Both the position numbers and the translations under genes were made by a program. A DNA stretch of 64,000 bases from Rhyacichthys aspro. Taxonomy: Eukaryota; Chordata; Actinopteri; Gobiiformes; Rhyacichthyidae. Positions 12,501 through 22,276 of this stretch are shown piece after piece. Below the pieces are notes generated by a model. That model was not told where the DNA came from. It was given only the letters and a program-made list of their open reading frames with translations, and did no database searches. The DNA is taken from assembly GCA_036850595.1 (NCBI GenBank), contig CM072156.1, positions 1,749,180 to 1,813,179 on the forward strand. Direction: 5' to 3'. The first letter of the stretch is position 1, and every line of letters starts with the position of its first letter.

Positions 12501-15361
12501 AAAAGACATTAAAAGTGGCTAATTTGCATAAATCAATAAAGTAGAGGCTGTTTCTTTGATCAGATTCCTGCTTCGACTCTAAACCACAGCCTCTCAGAGT
12601 AAATATGACACTTTCTCTGTGATTATTAGTGTTTTTATCGTATTTATTGGAGCTGCTCTGGAGCTAACAGCAGCATTAGCCTCAACACAATGAACAGCTC
12701 AGGGTTAAAAGAAACATTTTTCTGTTCAATTTGATTTAGCGATTATGGATATTATTGACATCGTCCAAAATTAATCGAAATAATTTGCATTAACCACATC
12801 AAGAGAGAAAAGAATTACTTCAGTAGAATATAGGTATTTTGTAAAATGGGACACAACTGTAGAGAAATATGAAGAAAAAAGAGAGAAAATGCATAAAATG
12901 GATTAAAGATGTACTAACTCTTTCCTTTGATGATGTTCATGGACAGTTTCTAACCTCCTTCAGTGTTTCATTTTGTCGATGAATGTTTTGTTTCGTGCAG
13001 TCCGACAGTAGAAGAGGCGCTGACTGCTCTGAGATCAACACGAGAGAAACTGAAGAGCTTCATCGGAGGATTACATCAGGAGCTTCAGTCTCAGCAGCAA
13101 ACCATCGAGCAGCTGAACAGAGACAAGGTTTGAACGTGAAACAAACACATTTATGCATTTCCCCAAAGTTCGGAGTAGGAGGATGGGTCGAACATTTACT
13201 GTGAAGGTAAAAAATGAGACTTTTTTGATTGTAAAAGCTGTAAACGTTTGTCCAGGAGCGAGAGCTGAGCGTTCAGAGGCAGCAGCTGAGGACGGAGCGA
13301 GACCAGGCTCTGGATTCACTAAAGGAGCGTCTGATCCAGGTAGAAACTCTGCTCCTGACTCTGCCACAGAAATACAACCAGGTTTTGTAAAGAGCTGTGT
13401 TGTTTGTTTTTCTCAGGATCACATCGAGGAGCTGAGCAGTTTAAACTTAGCCAGTCTCGGCGACGGAGGACGAGACGGAGCAGAGGGACTGGTGCAGTGT
13501 CTCCGGAGGCAGCTCAAGGCCAAAGACTCGGAGCTGAGGCAGGTCCAGAGGAGTATGTCTCGGTGGAAGGAGCAGACGGCGGCTCGAATGGCCTCGAAGT
13601 TCGAAGAGGAGCTCACGGCTGAACTGGAGAGGTCTGATTTTACACAAGACACGCAAAAATCAGACTGAAAACCGAAGCGCTATTGCAAAACCTTCTTACT
13701 TTTCCCGTTGAAGTGTGTTTTCTGCTGTCCCACAGGTGCAAAGTGAAGTTGTTCAGGGACAGGTAACGTTAACAGATTTAACACTAACACGTGCCCGTTA
13801 AAGAAAAGAGCATGATTTCACTGTAACGCCTCGACTCACTCTGACGTAAAGCACTTTAGAGCAGAGTTAGATGTACTTTAGCTACACGCATGAGCCTCCA
13901 GATGGAAATACTGAAGTGAAATATGGCCGTCTGTTCTTAAAGTGTTGTCTTTTTGCTTTATTTACAGGAACATATTGAAGACACAGCCTGAACTGACGAT
14001 AAATCCTGAAAAATCCAAGGAAAAGACGGCTCCAGAGGTAACAACAACAACACGATTTGGAAATAACTGATTTAAGAAGCACATTGTTTAATTGTGTGAG
14101 TAACTCTGTAGGTTACAAGAGCAGATTAAAACAGGGTCTGCAATTGTTTTAAAAGTCACTCAGAGCCTCTTTGACTCCTTTTTATTATTATATTTTACTG
14201 TAAAGAAAGTCATTATTGCACTGAAATCCAAACAGGTTCATTATGTGGAAGAAATTTAATGACTTCTGACTTAAAACGACTTGTAACTGGACTCAGACTT
14301 CACTTGGACTTGAACCAGACTCAGACTTCACTTGGACTTGAACCAGACTCAGACTTCACTTGGACTTGAACCAAAGACTCAGACTCACTTGGACTTGAAC
14401 CAGACTCAGACTTCACTTGGACTTGAACCAAAGACTCAGACTTCACTTGACTTAACCAGACTCAACTTCACTTGACTTAACCAGACTCAACTTCACTTGA
14501 CTTAACCAGACTCAACTTCACTTGGACTTGAACCAGACTCAGACTTCACTTGGACTTGAACCAAAGACTCAGACTTCACTTGGACTTGAACCAGACCACT
14601 TGGACTTGAGTCTCTGAAAAGACTTGATGTTTCTCCAAAGATTAAAAGAATATTATTAGAAACAGTTCATTTTCTTCAATAGTTTGACAGATTACACAGA
14701 GTTAAGTCATGACGCTGCCTTCAAATGCTCTCTGTAAAACTCAGCGCTACAGGGCTTTAAAGCAGCCACACATTGAACATCACTGACACCAAAGAATAGA
14801 AAAAATCATTATGACGATACTTTTTTGTCTAAATATTCAATAGAAACACAAGCATTTGTCAATTTGAACTTACTTTCTTTTAAAAAATACAGATTTAAAA
14901 GCTTACATTGTTTAATTTTAACATGATTTTAGAGTTGAAAAGGACTAGAAACCTTGAAGAATAGGACTTTAGAGCTTAAGACTTAAGATTTACAAAACAA
15001 TGAGGACGCTGAAGAGAACTATCTTTAAATTTCTTTGGTCCATAAAATGTGCCGCCATTTTGTTCAGACAGAAAGTAAAAAACCCAGATTCATTATTAAA
15101 CTTAACGTGTCGACTTTTAAGATAAAACCGACTGAACAGGGTCAAAACTGTCCTGTTACTGAATCTAAATCTGGTTTCTTGTCCCTCCAGGCCGCTCCTC
15201 TCTCCGTTTTTCCGTCTGTTTTCTCTGTGGACTGCGTTTCCTCGTCGTCAGCTTCTTTAAAACTGCTGCGTTATCTCCAGAGTCGAGTCAGACAGCTTCG
15301 GATCGAAAACCAGACGCTCAGCCCCGGTCGTCCCAGGGATTCATCTGAAAACAGCCTCTGA
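3541..15361 (+). CDS. Large coiled-coil protein, probably centrosomal/ciliary, unidentified
   Basis: Twenty-four coding exons join in phase: 3541-3592, 4095-4237, 4575-4638, 4813-4944 (alternative donor at 4932), 5013-5348, 5728-5811, 5893-5988, 6118-6174, 6272-6408, 6493-6585, 7584-7696, 7763-7871, 8084-8206, 8842-9186, 9253-9315, 10544-10645, 10713-10895, 11928-12241, 13001-13127, 13256-13339, 13417-13631, 13736-13762, 13968-14037, 15191-15361. The total is 3240 nt, giving 1079 residues. The start is the first ATG after the acceptor at about 3534 (MSETEKDSED). Residues 1-367 are mostly non-helical: a Gly/Pro/Glu repeat, the motif LLDAMDAQLGQLQ, then MWRLERLLGNC and SFDTVSIDSDLDSVCTERL. From about 368 to 1010 it is Glu/Gln/Lys/Leu-rich heptad-like coiled coil, with a DQ repeat near 808-846 and a conserved-looking block at 920-991 (LRRQLKAKDSELRQVQRSM, KFEEELTAELER). 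A last helix (LKLLRYLQSRVRQLRIENQ) ends near 1060. No signal peptide or membrane segment is seen. I could not match it to a named family; human CCDC157 and centrobin, as I recall them, do not fit. A cilium/centrosome role is inferred from the coiled coil and the X-box. Confidence 0.8.
4100..4166 (+). repeat. Coding Gly-Pro-Glu minisatellite in exon 3
   Basis: About five degenerate copies of a 12-18 bp unit built on GGACCTGAACCC encode a GPGPEPGPEPGP tract in the N-terminal region of the coiled-coil protein. It stays in frame, so copy-number change would lengthen or shorten a flexible linker without a frameshift. Confidence 0.7.
7896..8083 (+). repeat. 21-bp minisatellite of 3' splice sites
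   Basis: Nine tandem units (8 of 21 bp; the sixth, 8001-8020, is 20 bp). Each reads TCTGATGTG, then a T run, then ATCTCAG (AACTCAG in units 3 and 5). A unit holds a branch-point-like CTGAT, a pyrimidine stretch and a CAG, which is a minimal 3' splice site. The exon at 8084 begins with the same TCTGATGTG, so the true acceptor is the last copy of the array. The array lies between exons 7763-7871 and 8084-8206 of the coiled-coil gene. Confidence 0.85.
9428..10052 (+). repeat. Intronic copy of the gene's own 3' UTR between 63-bp direct repeats
   Basis: Bases 9491 to about 9979 are nearly identical to 15360-15841, the segment that starts at the stop codon of this same gene. The inserted block is bracketed by two 63-bp direct repeats (9428-9490 and 9990-10052) that differ at about three positions. 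The copy carries AATAAA-type poly(A) signals (for example 9780-9785) and lies in the long intron 9316-10543. There is no poly(A) tail at its end, which argues against simple retrotransposition of the mRNA. Confidence 0.8.
11088..11660 (+). mobile_element. Degenerate non-autonomous hAT-like element with internal minisatellite (copy A)
   Basis: The right end (CTTGAGTTTGACATGTGTG, 11642-11660) and a decayed left end (ACTCAAGGTGGTGAGG) match the ends of related copies at 31571 and 61865. The interior holds an array of about 21-bp units (GAACAGGTTTTAGTTGGATT type, 11256-11565). No transposase is present. The TGTCAAACTCA terminus is typical of common vertebrate hAT-derived repeats; the assignment to hAT is inference. 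It lies in the intron 10896-11927 of the coiled-coil gene. Confidence 0.55.
12118..12235 (+). repeat. Coding 6/12-bp repeat (Asp-Gln-Arg/Ser)
   Basis: Tandem GACCAGAGACAG/GACCAGGACCAG units inside the exon 11928-12241 encode a DQRRDQRQDQDQ-type tract (about residues 808-846). It interrupts the heptad pattern with a highly charged, polar stretch. Units are multiples of 3 nt, so length change preserves frame. Confidence 0.75.
14287..14610 (+). repeat. 28-bp minisatellite in the last intron of the coiled-coil gene
   Basis: About 11 copies of a unit reading ACTTGGACTTGAACCAGACT plus CAGACTTC. Some are shortened to about 25 bp (ACTTGACTTAACCAGACTCA type). It lies in intron 14038-15190. No function is apparent. 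Confidence 0.8.
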
Positions 15362-15880
15362 ACGTTTCTGTGGCTTCACGTTTTATGGATTTGTCTTTGC
15401 AATGATTTTAATGATTTCAGTTGCATTTTTTACTTTGTTTTCCACCGTCAGCTCTTTGTTTTTCTGTTAAATCGTGACCAAATTATAGTTTTTCTCAGTA
15501 GTTTGTTCAAAATTTATGAAACATACAGTGAACCAAACTGTGGCACTTTTTCTTTTCTCTTTCATGAACAAAACACGTTGCAAAATCAAGTCTTAAAATA
15601 AAAAAATCTGTTTTATGTAAATTTCAGTCATTTCAGTGTCAATAAAAATATGCAACTCTGACACTGAAATCTACGAGAAATGACATATATTCACAATCTG
15701 AACCTGATCTGACAGTTTTTGCTTTAAAAAATTGAAAATATTGTGTATTTTTATTAATTTGACGACTCCCCTCACTCAGAGAACCTGGGTTAAAATGTAA
15801 CCAGACGACTCAGTGCCTTTCTTATTTTTCTTTTACATTTTATTCTGTGTTGCACAAGTGCGTAATAAAATACCACATAA
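15362..15880 (+). terminator. 3' UTR and poly(A) signals of the coiled-coil gene
   Basis: This segment follows the TGA at 15359-15361. Candidate AATAAA hexamers occur near 15595, 15650 and 15866. Most of it (to 15841) is duplicated in the intron at 9491-9979. Which hexamer is used cannot be told from sequence alone. Confidence 0.5.
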
Positions 15881-17318
15881 ATGATCACACTATAAACTTA
15901 TGTTCCTGCTGCTCATCTTTTTAATGTATTTAGTAAATGATTATTCAGTGTTTCTTGAGGACAGTGGAAAGAACCTGTTGACGCCGATTCTAAACGAGCG
16001 TCAAATCAATCATTGACTTGACTCGAGCCATGTCACCGTAACACGTTTGGAGATTATGTCGGTGGGTTCACATTCCTCAGAGTTATAGCCACATTTACAG
16101 CTCGGTTTATGGTAAAGTATCATCTGACGAACGCTTTTCTCTAAAACGGAAAACCCATAAAACAGAAAAATCACGATCGCTTTGTAAATGAACCCAGCTT
16201 TGACGAAACACGTTTAACAAAGCGACATTTTATTTTCAAACAAACAATGGCTGCAGTAAATCTGAAAACTGCACATATGAAAATACAAATTCAACAAAAA
16301 CACTATGAATTCTCAAAGAGTTTACAGAGAACAGACTTAAGCAGAGCATAGTTTTACGAGGCATTAATATAAAAAAACAAAAACAGAGCGGTTTGTACAG
16401 AGCCTTTTTGACATTTGAGAAAGTCCAGAGGTTGGGGAGAGGGATTATGGCTTTGTTTCTCTGCAGCAGCTTTAAATCTAAACCAGGGTCTGTTCACTCT
16501 TCCACTGCAGTCAAATATTGTTTTATTTTTGTCAATTTTTGTTGAGGCTTGAGATGTAATCAAGAAAAAACTATTATTTATTACTTACGAGATTGTGGAA
16601 GGGCACTACATTCTTGATATTATCTTATTTATTATTTCTGTTTATTTTTGAAGCTATTTATTTATACGTTTGAATATATTTTAAGTCAATGAGTAATCAG
16701 GTAAAATAATCGTGATTTCAATAATGACTAAGATAATTGTGATTAATTACATTTTTTTAAACAACAACGAAGCTTACAAAACTGTGTACAAAAGCTTATG
16801 TCGATTCCAACAGCACTGACAGGTGTAAAGCAGTTTATATTTGTCTTATGTGCTTTATAGAATATAAAAAAAACTTAAATTAAAATACTTCAAGCTGTTG
16901 TTTAAACAAATATATACTTCGTTCACACTTTTCAGCCTCTGGAGATTGTACAAGGGTCTCCTACGATTCATTTTTAGGTCAAAAAGTCCCTTCTTTTTTC
17001 AGGATTTGCTTCTGAAACAGGACCATTCACGTTTATTTGAAGATTGTTTAATTATAGCTTTGTGTTGCAGCAAAACGAAAAAGAGAAAAGCGATATACAG
17101 GCGGCAGAGACGAGAACGAGGCTCCTGCAACAGGCTCGACGTTAATATAGGTGAGTTCATACACGACACTCTCCGAAAGGCTGCACTGACAGAAGTACGA
17201 TATAATCCCGCTGAAAGAACGTAGACGATTGTGTTTTTTGCTCCAGAAAAGTCAGCGTCTGGAGCTTAGTGCAAAGCGTGAGTCTGAAATACTGCTGCGG
17301 CGTCGGGCTTCGGCAGCG
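15881..17318. other. Intergenic between convergent genes
   Basis: Space between the 3' ends of the coiled-coil gene (+) and ccdc117 (-), which would include the ccdc117 3' UTR on the minus strand. TTTATT (AATAAA on the minus strand) occurs several times in 16500-16660. I see no coding exon: the open frames here have no domain similarity I recognise and no splice support. Confidence 0.5.
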
Positions 17319-20300
17319 TCACATCTCCATGTCCTCCGGGGCGGGGCAGTCGTACGGGGGCGACGGGGGGTCCTCCGAGGGGCCCGTGTGGGGGGACGGG
17401 GACGGGCAGGGGGTCGGAGGCTGACGGGACACGGGCTGCTGCTGCTGTTTACGCTGTTTCTGAAGAGAGCCCCTCAGTCTCCGACAGAACGGGTCGTCGG
17501 GAGGTCTCCACAGAACCAGCTCCATACACGAGTGACTCCTGAGAGAGACAGGTCAGAGGTCGTTTCAGGCAGGGTTTAAAACTCCAAATGCATGTCAGAA
17601 GTCAGTGTCAGTGTCAGGTTTATTTATATGGCACATTTAAAACAACCATCGCTGCTCAAGGTGCTTTAGAGGCTCAGTAAAATAGGAAGGTAGTAAAAAA
17701 ATCTAATAAAATAGAATAAATAAAATAGTAAAAAAGATATTCAAAGTCCAGCTGTGTTAAAAGCAAACAAATGGGTTTTTAGTGAAGATTTAAAAAATAC
17801 TCAGGGACTGGGCCGCTCGAATATTCAGAAGTAAACTGTTCTAGAAAAGGCCACAACTCTGGTTTTGAGCCGAGTTCTTGGTACAACTAAGTTACACTGG
17901 TTTGTTGAACTCATTTTTCTGAGAGGTATGTGGGGCCAGTCCATTTAGACGTTTAAAAACAATCAAGAAAATCCGGTTCAGAGAGGCCAATACAGTAGTT
18001 TTATGGTTAAAACACTTACTACGTGCTCAAAGTCGTTTGGAGGCAGGTAAAAAAAAACTTTGTTGGTCTAATTTAAAGGAGCCATCCAAGATCACGCCAT
18101 GGTTTTTGACAGAAGTGAGACTATAAGAGGCCAATGGACCAAGGACATCATTAATTTCACTGGAGTTTATGTCGATAGATTAATTTAAACCTGAACGGAA
18201 GGCTTCTGAAGCATCTCTAAAAAGCAAACTACTAAAAACAAACCTGGACGGCCATTTTGATAGTTTTCTGTTCTACACAAATAATCAGTCTGGTCTCTCT
18301 CGGTTTGATTTCCAGGAGGCAGAACAAAAGGACATGAAACCAATCAGAGAAACAGAGCAACACTTGAAGCCTGGACGAACGTAAATAAACAGTTATGATC
18401 GTTTGGTCGGATTGAACTCGATGGATGTTGTGGTCAAAGGGAGAGTTTCCAGACTGACCAGGATTACTATTTTAGGAACCGTTTGTCCTTTAGTTCCATC
18501 AGACTGGCCCACTTTCAAAAGGTGGAGCTCAACACTGCAGTTCATTCCTTACTCGGGACAAAATGAGAGGAAAACGTGAAAAGCTTGTCTTGTTTCAGTC
18601 ATATTTCAATAGAAAACAAGCACAGATAGTGTTTATAAGCAACTGCTGTTTCCAGTTTTAAGTTTGTGTTGATTTACTGATAGAAACAGGCTTGTCTCAC
18701 TCTGGACACAGCTCAGAGGAAACACAAGCCTCTGAATGAACGGTGAAATAACTGAGGGCACTTACACCGACTGAGCGACAGTGTGAGGCAGGATGTCGCT
18801 GAATCCTCGCTGCAGACCCTCCTTCAGACTGTCGGACAGGACCAGCACCGGCCGCCTCGGAGCCGGCTCCACGTCCAGGTCTTCATCCTCATCGTCGTCC
18901 TCCAGCGTTATTCTGAAACAACATCAGTGTTGCTCTGTTTCAGGAGGCACTCACACTCGTCTGTGCCCTCCTCAAACACTCAATCTTTAACTGTTTCATT
19001 TAGTTTTTCAGTGTCATCTCCTAAAGTTTATTGTAACAGGAATCATCTGAAAAAATGAGACCTTAAGACGTGATCTAGTCTTTATAATGAAGGATTTTAA
19101 TAGATGAGAATGATCAGTCCACAGCAGGATTTTGTCCAATCACAGCTCACTTCAGGTAAAAAGGAGCGCTCCCATTGGTCGACACTGATGTCAACAACGA
19201 AGGAACAAGGAAATAAACCAAGGAAATGGGTTATTCTGTTGGAAATATGTCTTATTTTACAGAGAAACAGCTCAAAAAAGATAAAAATAGAGAAACAGCA
19301 ACAAATGAAACATGGATAAATGTTGTCAATGCTTCGACGCAGTGTTTAACGAGACAGAGATAATTACAGGATCAGAAGTGCATGACTAATTTGCAAAGAT
19401 GCTATAATGTTTGACTCTTTTCTCTTGAGGTTTATTACTGTCTTTATCATTTTAACAGAAAAGCATGAAAACAGTCTGTACCTGTCTTCGATCTCCTGGA
19501 GCCTCCTCTGTGCTGCTTCTATCTCCATACAGGAGCTGTCTGTCTCTGTTCGGGGCAGTGTGGAGGGGGTCTGTGGGGCGGGACAGGGCTGAGGCGGGGC
19601 AGGGGTCGGCTGCGGAGGGGCAACAGGGGGGCGGCTGTCTGCTGTGGGCCATTCTGGAGATGAATTAGAGACGCAGCTGTCGGCGAGGCCCGCTTCTGTC
19701 TCCAACGTGAGCCGCCGCCGTTTGGCACTGCATCCTCTGAGAAAACAAAAGGAGTCAAGGGTTTGTGCATGTGTTCTGTATCGGACTGAGTTATTTGTGA
19801 CTCACTCGTCGTCCACTCTCCGCCGGTGCTTCCGGAGGCACCTCATCTCCCAGCTGCTGTCGGGCACAGAGGCAGACGTTAAACCCCAGCAAAGGCCACT
19901 GTTAGAGCACAAACAGCAAACGTTAAAAATAGACACAGAAATTAAAAGCTTTAGTTTGTACCAGACGTGTGTGACTCAGAGCCTGGAGCTTTGTTTATAA
20001 TAAGTGTCCAATCAAAATCAGCCTGGTCTACAGCATTCTCAGTTTGGGATGAAAACTCAAAAATCTAGCTCTAATTCTGTCTCCTTCACCAAACACTGAC
20101 CTCCATGAGTCTGGACCTGGTCTAAGACTGGACTAACTCTGTCTCCATGAGTCTGGACCTGGTCTAAGACTGGACTAACTCTGTCTCCTGAGTCTGGACC
20201 TGGTCTAAGACCGGACTAACTCTGTCTCCTGAGTCTGGACCTGGTCTAAGACCGGACTAACTCTGTCTCCATGAGTCTGGACCTGGTCTAAGACTGGACT

Positions 20301-20969
20301 AACTCTGTCTCCTGAGTCTGGACCTGGTCTAAGACTGGACTAACTCTGTCTCCTGAGTCTGGACCTGGTCTAAGACTGGACTAACTCTGTCTCCTGAGTC
20401 TGGACCTGGTCTAAGACCGGACTAACTCTGTCTCCTTCACCAAATACTGACCTCCATGAGTCTGGACCTGGTCTAAGACCGGACTAACTCTGTCTCCTGA
20501 GTCTGGACCTGGTCTAAGACTGGACTAACTCCGTCTCCTGAATCTGGACCTGGTCTAAGACTGGACTAACTCTGTCTCCATGAGTCTGGACCTGGTCTAA
20601 GACTGGACTAACTCGGATCATTTGCCCAGTGTCTTTGGAACTTTATTTATTTCAAATATGTAAAAAGAAAGTAACATTTTCAAAGTTATTTTCAACGACC
20701 AAGACAAATACAATTTTACAGAAAAGTCCAAATAAATAATCCAGTATAAGTTTACACTGGTATTTATTCTAAAGTTTAACCCAGTGGGCTCGGTCTGGGA
20801 CGGGACCAGGTCCAGTCTGTACTCACTTGTTGGAGAGGGCTCCCTTCTGAAGACGACCCCCGGAGCTCTGAGGTCCCAGGTCAAACTCAGGGAGACTCGT
20901 AGGAACAGAAAACGAATACATGGGCGGAAGGAAACCCATCTGACTGTGGGCAGGGACCGAGTGATGCAT
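17319..20969 (-). CDS. ccdc117: CCDC117 homologue
   Basis: Five exons on the minus strand join in phase: 20827-20969 (ATG), 19806-19856, 19482-19736, 18766-18912 and 17319-17538 (stop). They total 816 nt and 271 residues, close to human CCDC117 (279). Landmarks match the family: a basic block (CLRKHRRRV, SAKRRRLTLE; about 50-75), the motif QRRLQEIEDR (about 141-150), an acidic run EDDDEDEDLD, the block VLVLSDSLKEGLQ, and the C-terminal SCMELVLWRP (about 202-211). A Gln-rich and Pro-rich tail ends in DMEM. In mammals CCDC117 has been linked to MMS19 and cytosolic iron-sulfur assembly; that is family knowledge, not visible here. Despite the name, the sequence shows only short helical stretches. 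The gene is head-to-head with tcn2, as both lie on 22q12 in human. Intron 1 carries a 41-bp minisatellite. Confidence 0.88.
17610..18200. mobile_element. Decayed interspersed repeat
   Basis: The segment resembles a widespread fish repeat type: a start like ATTTATATGGCACATTTAAA, followed by CTCAAGGTGCTTTAGAGG and further long non-coding sequence. It lies in the last ccdc117 intron and has no intact open frame. Assignment is by recall of the pattern, so the class is left open. Confidence 0.4.
19020..19340 (+). mobile_element. Interspersed repeat, family R2 (copy 1)
   Basis: The segment starting TAAAGTTTATTGTAACAGGA recurs at 33401-33690 (+, internally deleted) and 58195-58620 (-). The shared block from about 19104 to 19319 is almost identical to the reverse complement of about 58300-58523, which indicates recent spread. 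It holds a 71-codon open frame that is conserved only because the copies are young. No transposase or reverse transcriptase is seen. It lies in a ccdc117 intron. Confidence 0.65.
20085..20620 (+). repeat. About 41-bp minisatellite in ccdc117 intron 1
   Basis: Roughly 12 copies of a unit containing GAGTCTGGACCTGGTCTAAG then ACTGGACTAACTCTGTCTCC. Some copies carry an extra CAT in the word CTCCATGAG, and two copies are preceded by TTCACCAAA. It lies in the intron between exons 20827-20969 and 19806-19856. Confidence 0.8.
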
Positions 20970-21689
20970 GATGGACACCTTCAACACAAAACAACACTTC
21001 AATCACTAACTTAACCAGAAAGCTGCAAAATATTGTTAATACAGTTGATTATTGACGTTAGATGTTCTTTTCCCAATGTCCTGTGTCCATTAAACTGGCT
21101 TGACACATGAAAAACTAACAAATCAATGCAACTGAACGGGTTTTTGAGATAAAAACACTGTGATTTTGTCTTAAAATGCATCATTAACACACAAGCCTAT
21201 GTTATTATTTTGATACGGAGCTTATAAACATTTTACAGGAGATTAAGAGCTTATAAATATTTAATGTATATCCTGTAGTGCAATTGTAGAACTGAAAAAG
21301 TCCAAATTGTGCAAAAGTGAAAGTCATAAGTCTTTACTAAATTAGCCCAGCCGAGCTAGCTACACTGTCTGTTAGCTTGATATTGTTAGCAACAATGAAT
21401 AAAACGTGTGAATACAACATTAAAAATATAAAAGTAGATGAATACTCGCAGTTATTGGACATTTAACTCCAAACCTGTGCAGCTGTCACGCCTCTCGGAC
21501 TGTTGCTTGTTGCTTGTTTTGGTTGAAGCTAGTACCGTCTTCGTTCAGATTAGCTTACATCTTCAACTTTGGCATTCATGCACGAGAGCACCGTTTATTC
21601 AAAAATATTTATAGCATAATTTAATAAATAAGTCATCGAGCAGACAACGCCATTAAAAAGGCGGTCCCTGTGTTCGTCCTAAAGTCCCG

Positions 21690-21800
21690 CAGCTTGTGTT
21701 TTGGCCTTAGCTCCGTGCGTCGCGCGAGAAGAAGCGTCGCCCAGGTTCTAGAACGTGCGTCGCTTACGTCGCCGCGTGGAATCCTGGGAAATGTAGTCCG
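21690..21800 (-). promoter_or_regulatory. CpG-rich promoter with ZNF143/SBS-like site
   Basis: A CpG-dense patch (CGTCGCGCGAGAAG, ACGTCGCCGCGTGG) ends in a minus-strand ACTACATTTCCCAGGAT (about 21781-21797). This matches the Staf/ZNF143 core ACTACAATTCCCAG with one mismatch. It sits between the divergent ccdc117 and tcn2 genes and is probably the ccdc117 promoter. No ccdc117 5' UTR exon could be fixed. Confidence 0.5.
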
Positions 21801-22059
21801 TGTGATTCAACGACAATGCGTTTTATCCGCTTTAATTTCTTTTTTTCAACTTTTTCAAGCTAAAAACAAGCAACATATTACACCAATAATGATAAAAAAT
21901 AATTGGTTAAATAAAAAATAACTCTTTTTATGTTGTTTAAGGAATTTCCAAAATCTATACAGGACTACAGACACTTCCTGTTGACAATGCAAGAGGCAGT
22001 TTAAAGCGTTTGGCTTTTTTTGTCAGTTTTGTCAGCTCAAATAACATGTCATGTGACTG

Positions 22060-22276
22060 TGAAAGAATACAGGCTGCTCTCTGCTTCCTCCTCACTCAGC
22101 TGTCTCAACACCAGCAGCAGGTAACACCCTTTGTTGTTAGAAATGTGTAATAATGCTCATTAATTAGAACCGTTAACCACATACAGATGGTGTCATCACT
22201 TTGCCAGCTTTAATCGCTGAAACTCGTCTGTTTTTTTGTTTTCTGCTCGTCTCTAGGTGAAGGATACAGCTTCAGA
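22060..22276 (+). other. tcn2: Probable 5' UTR of tcn2
   Basis: A likely noncoding exon ends at 22120 (CAGCAGCAG|GTAACA). A second acceptor at 22257 (TCTCTAG) opens the exon carrying the tcn2 ATG at 22277. Short UTR introns of this kind are common. The transcription start is not defined. Confidence 0.45.

Noticed and set aside
3541..15361. Assignment of the coiled-coil gene to centrobin or CCDC157
   Set aside because: Neither human protein, as recalled, shares the N-terminal motifs or the C-terminal block. Generic coiled-coil similarity is not enough to name it.
19104..19319. 71-codon frame repeated at 58263-58523 as a possible conserved small gene
   Set aside because: Both lie in copies of the same dispersed repeat in introns. 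Similarity reflects recent copying, and other copies are broken.
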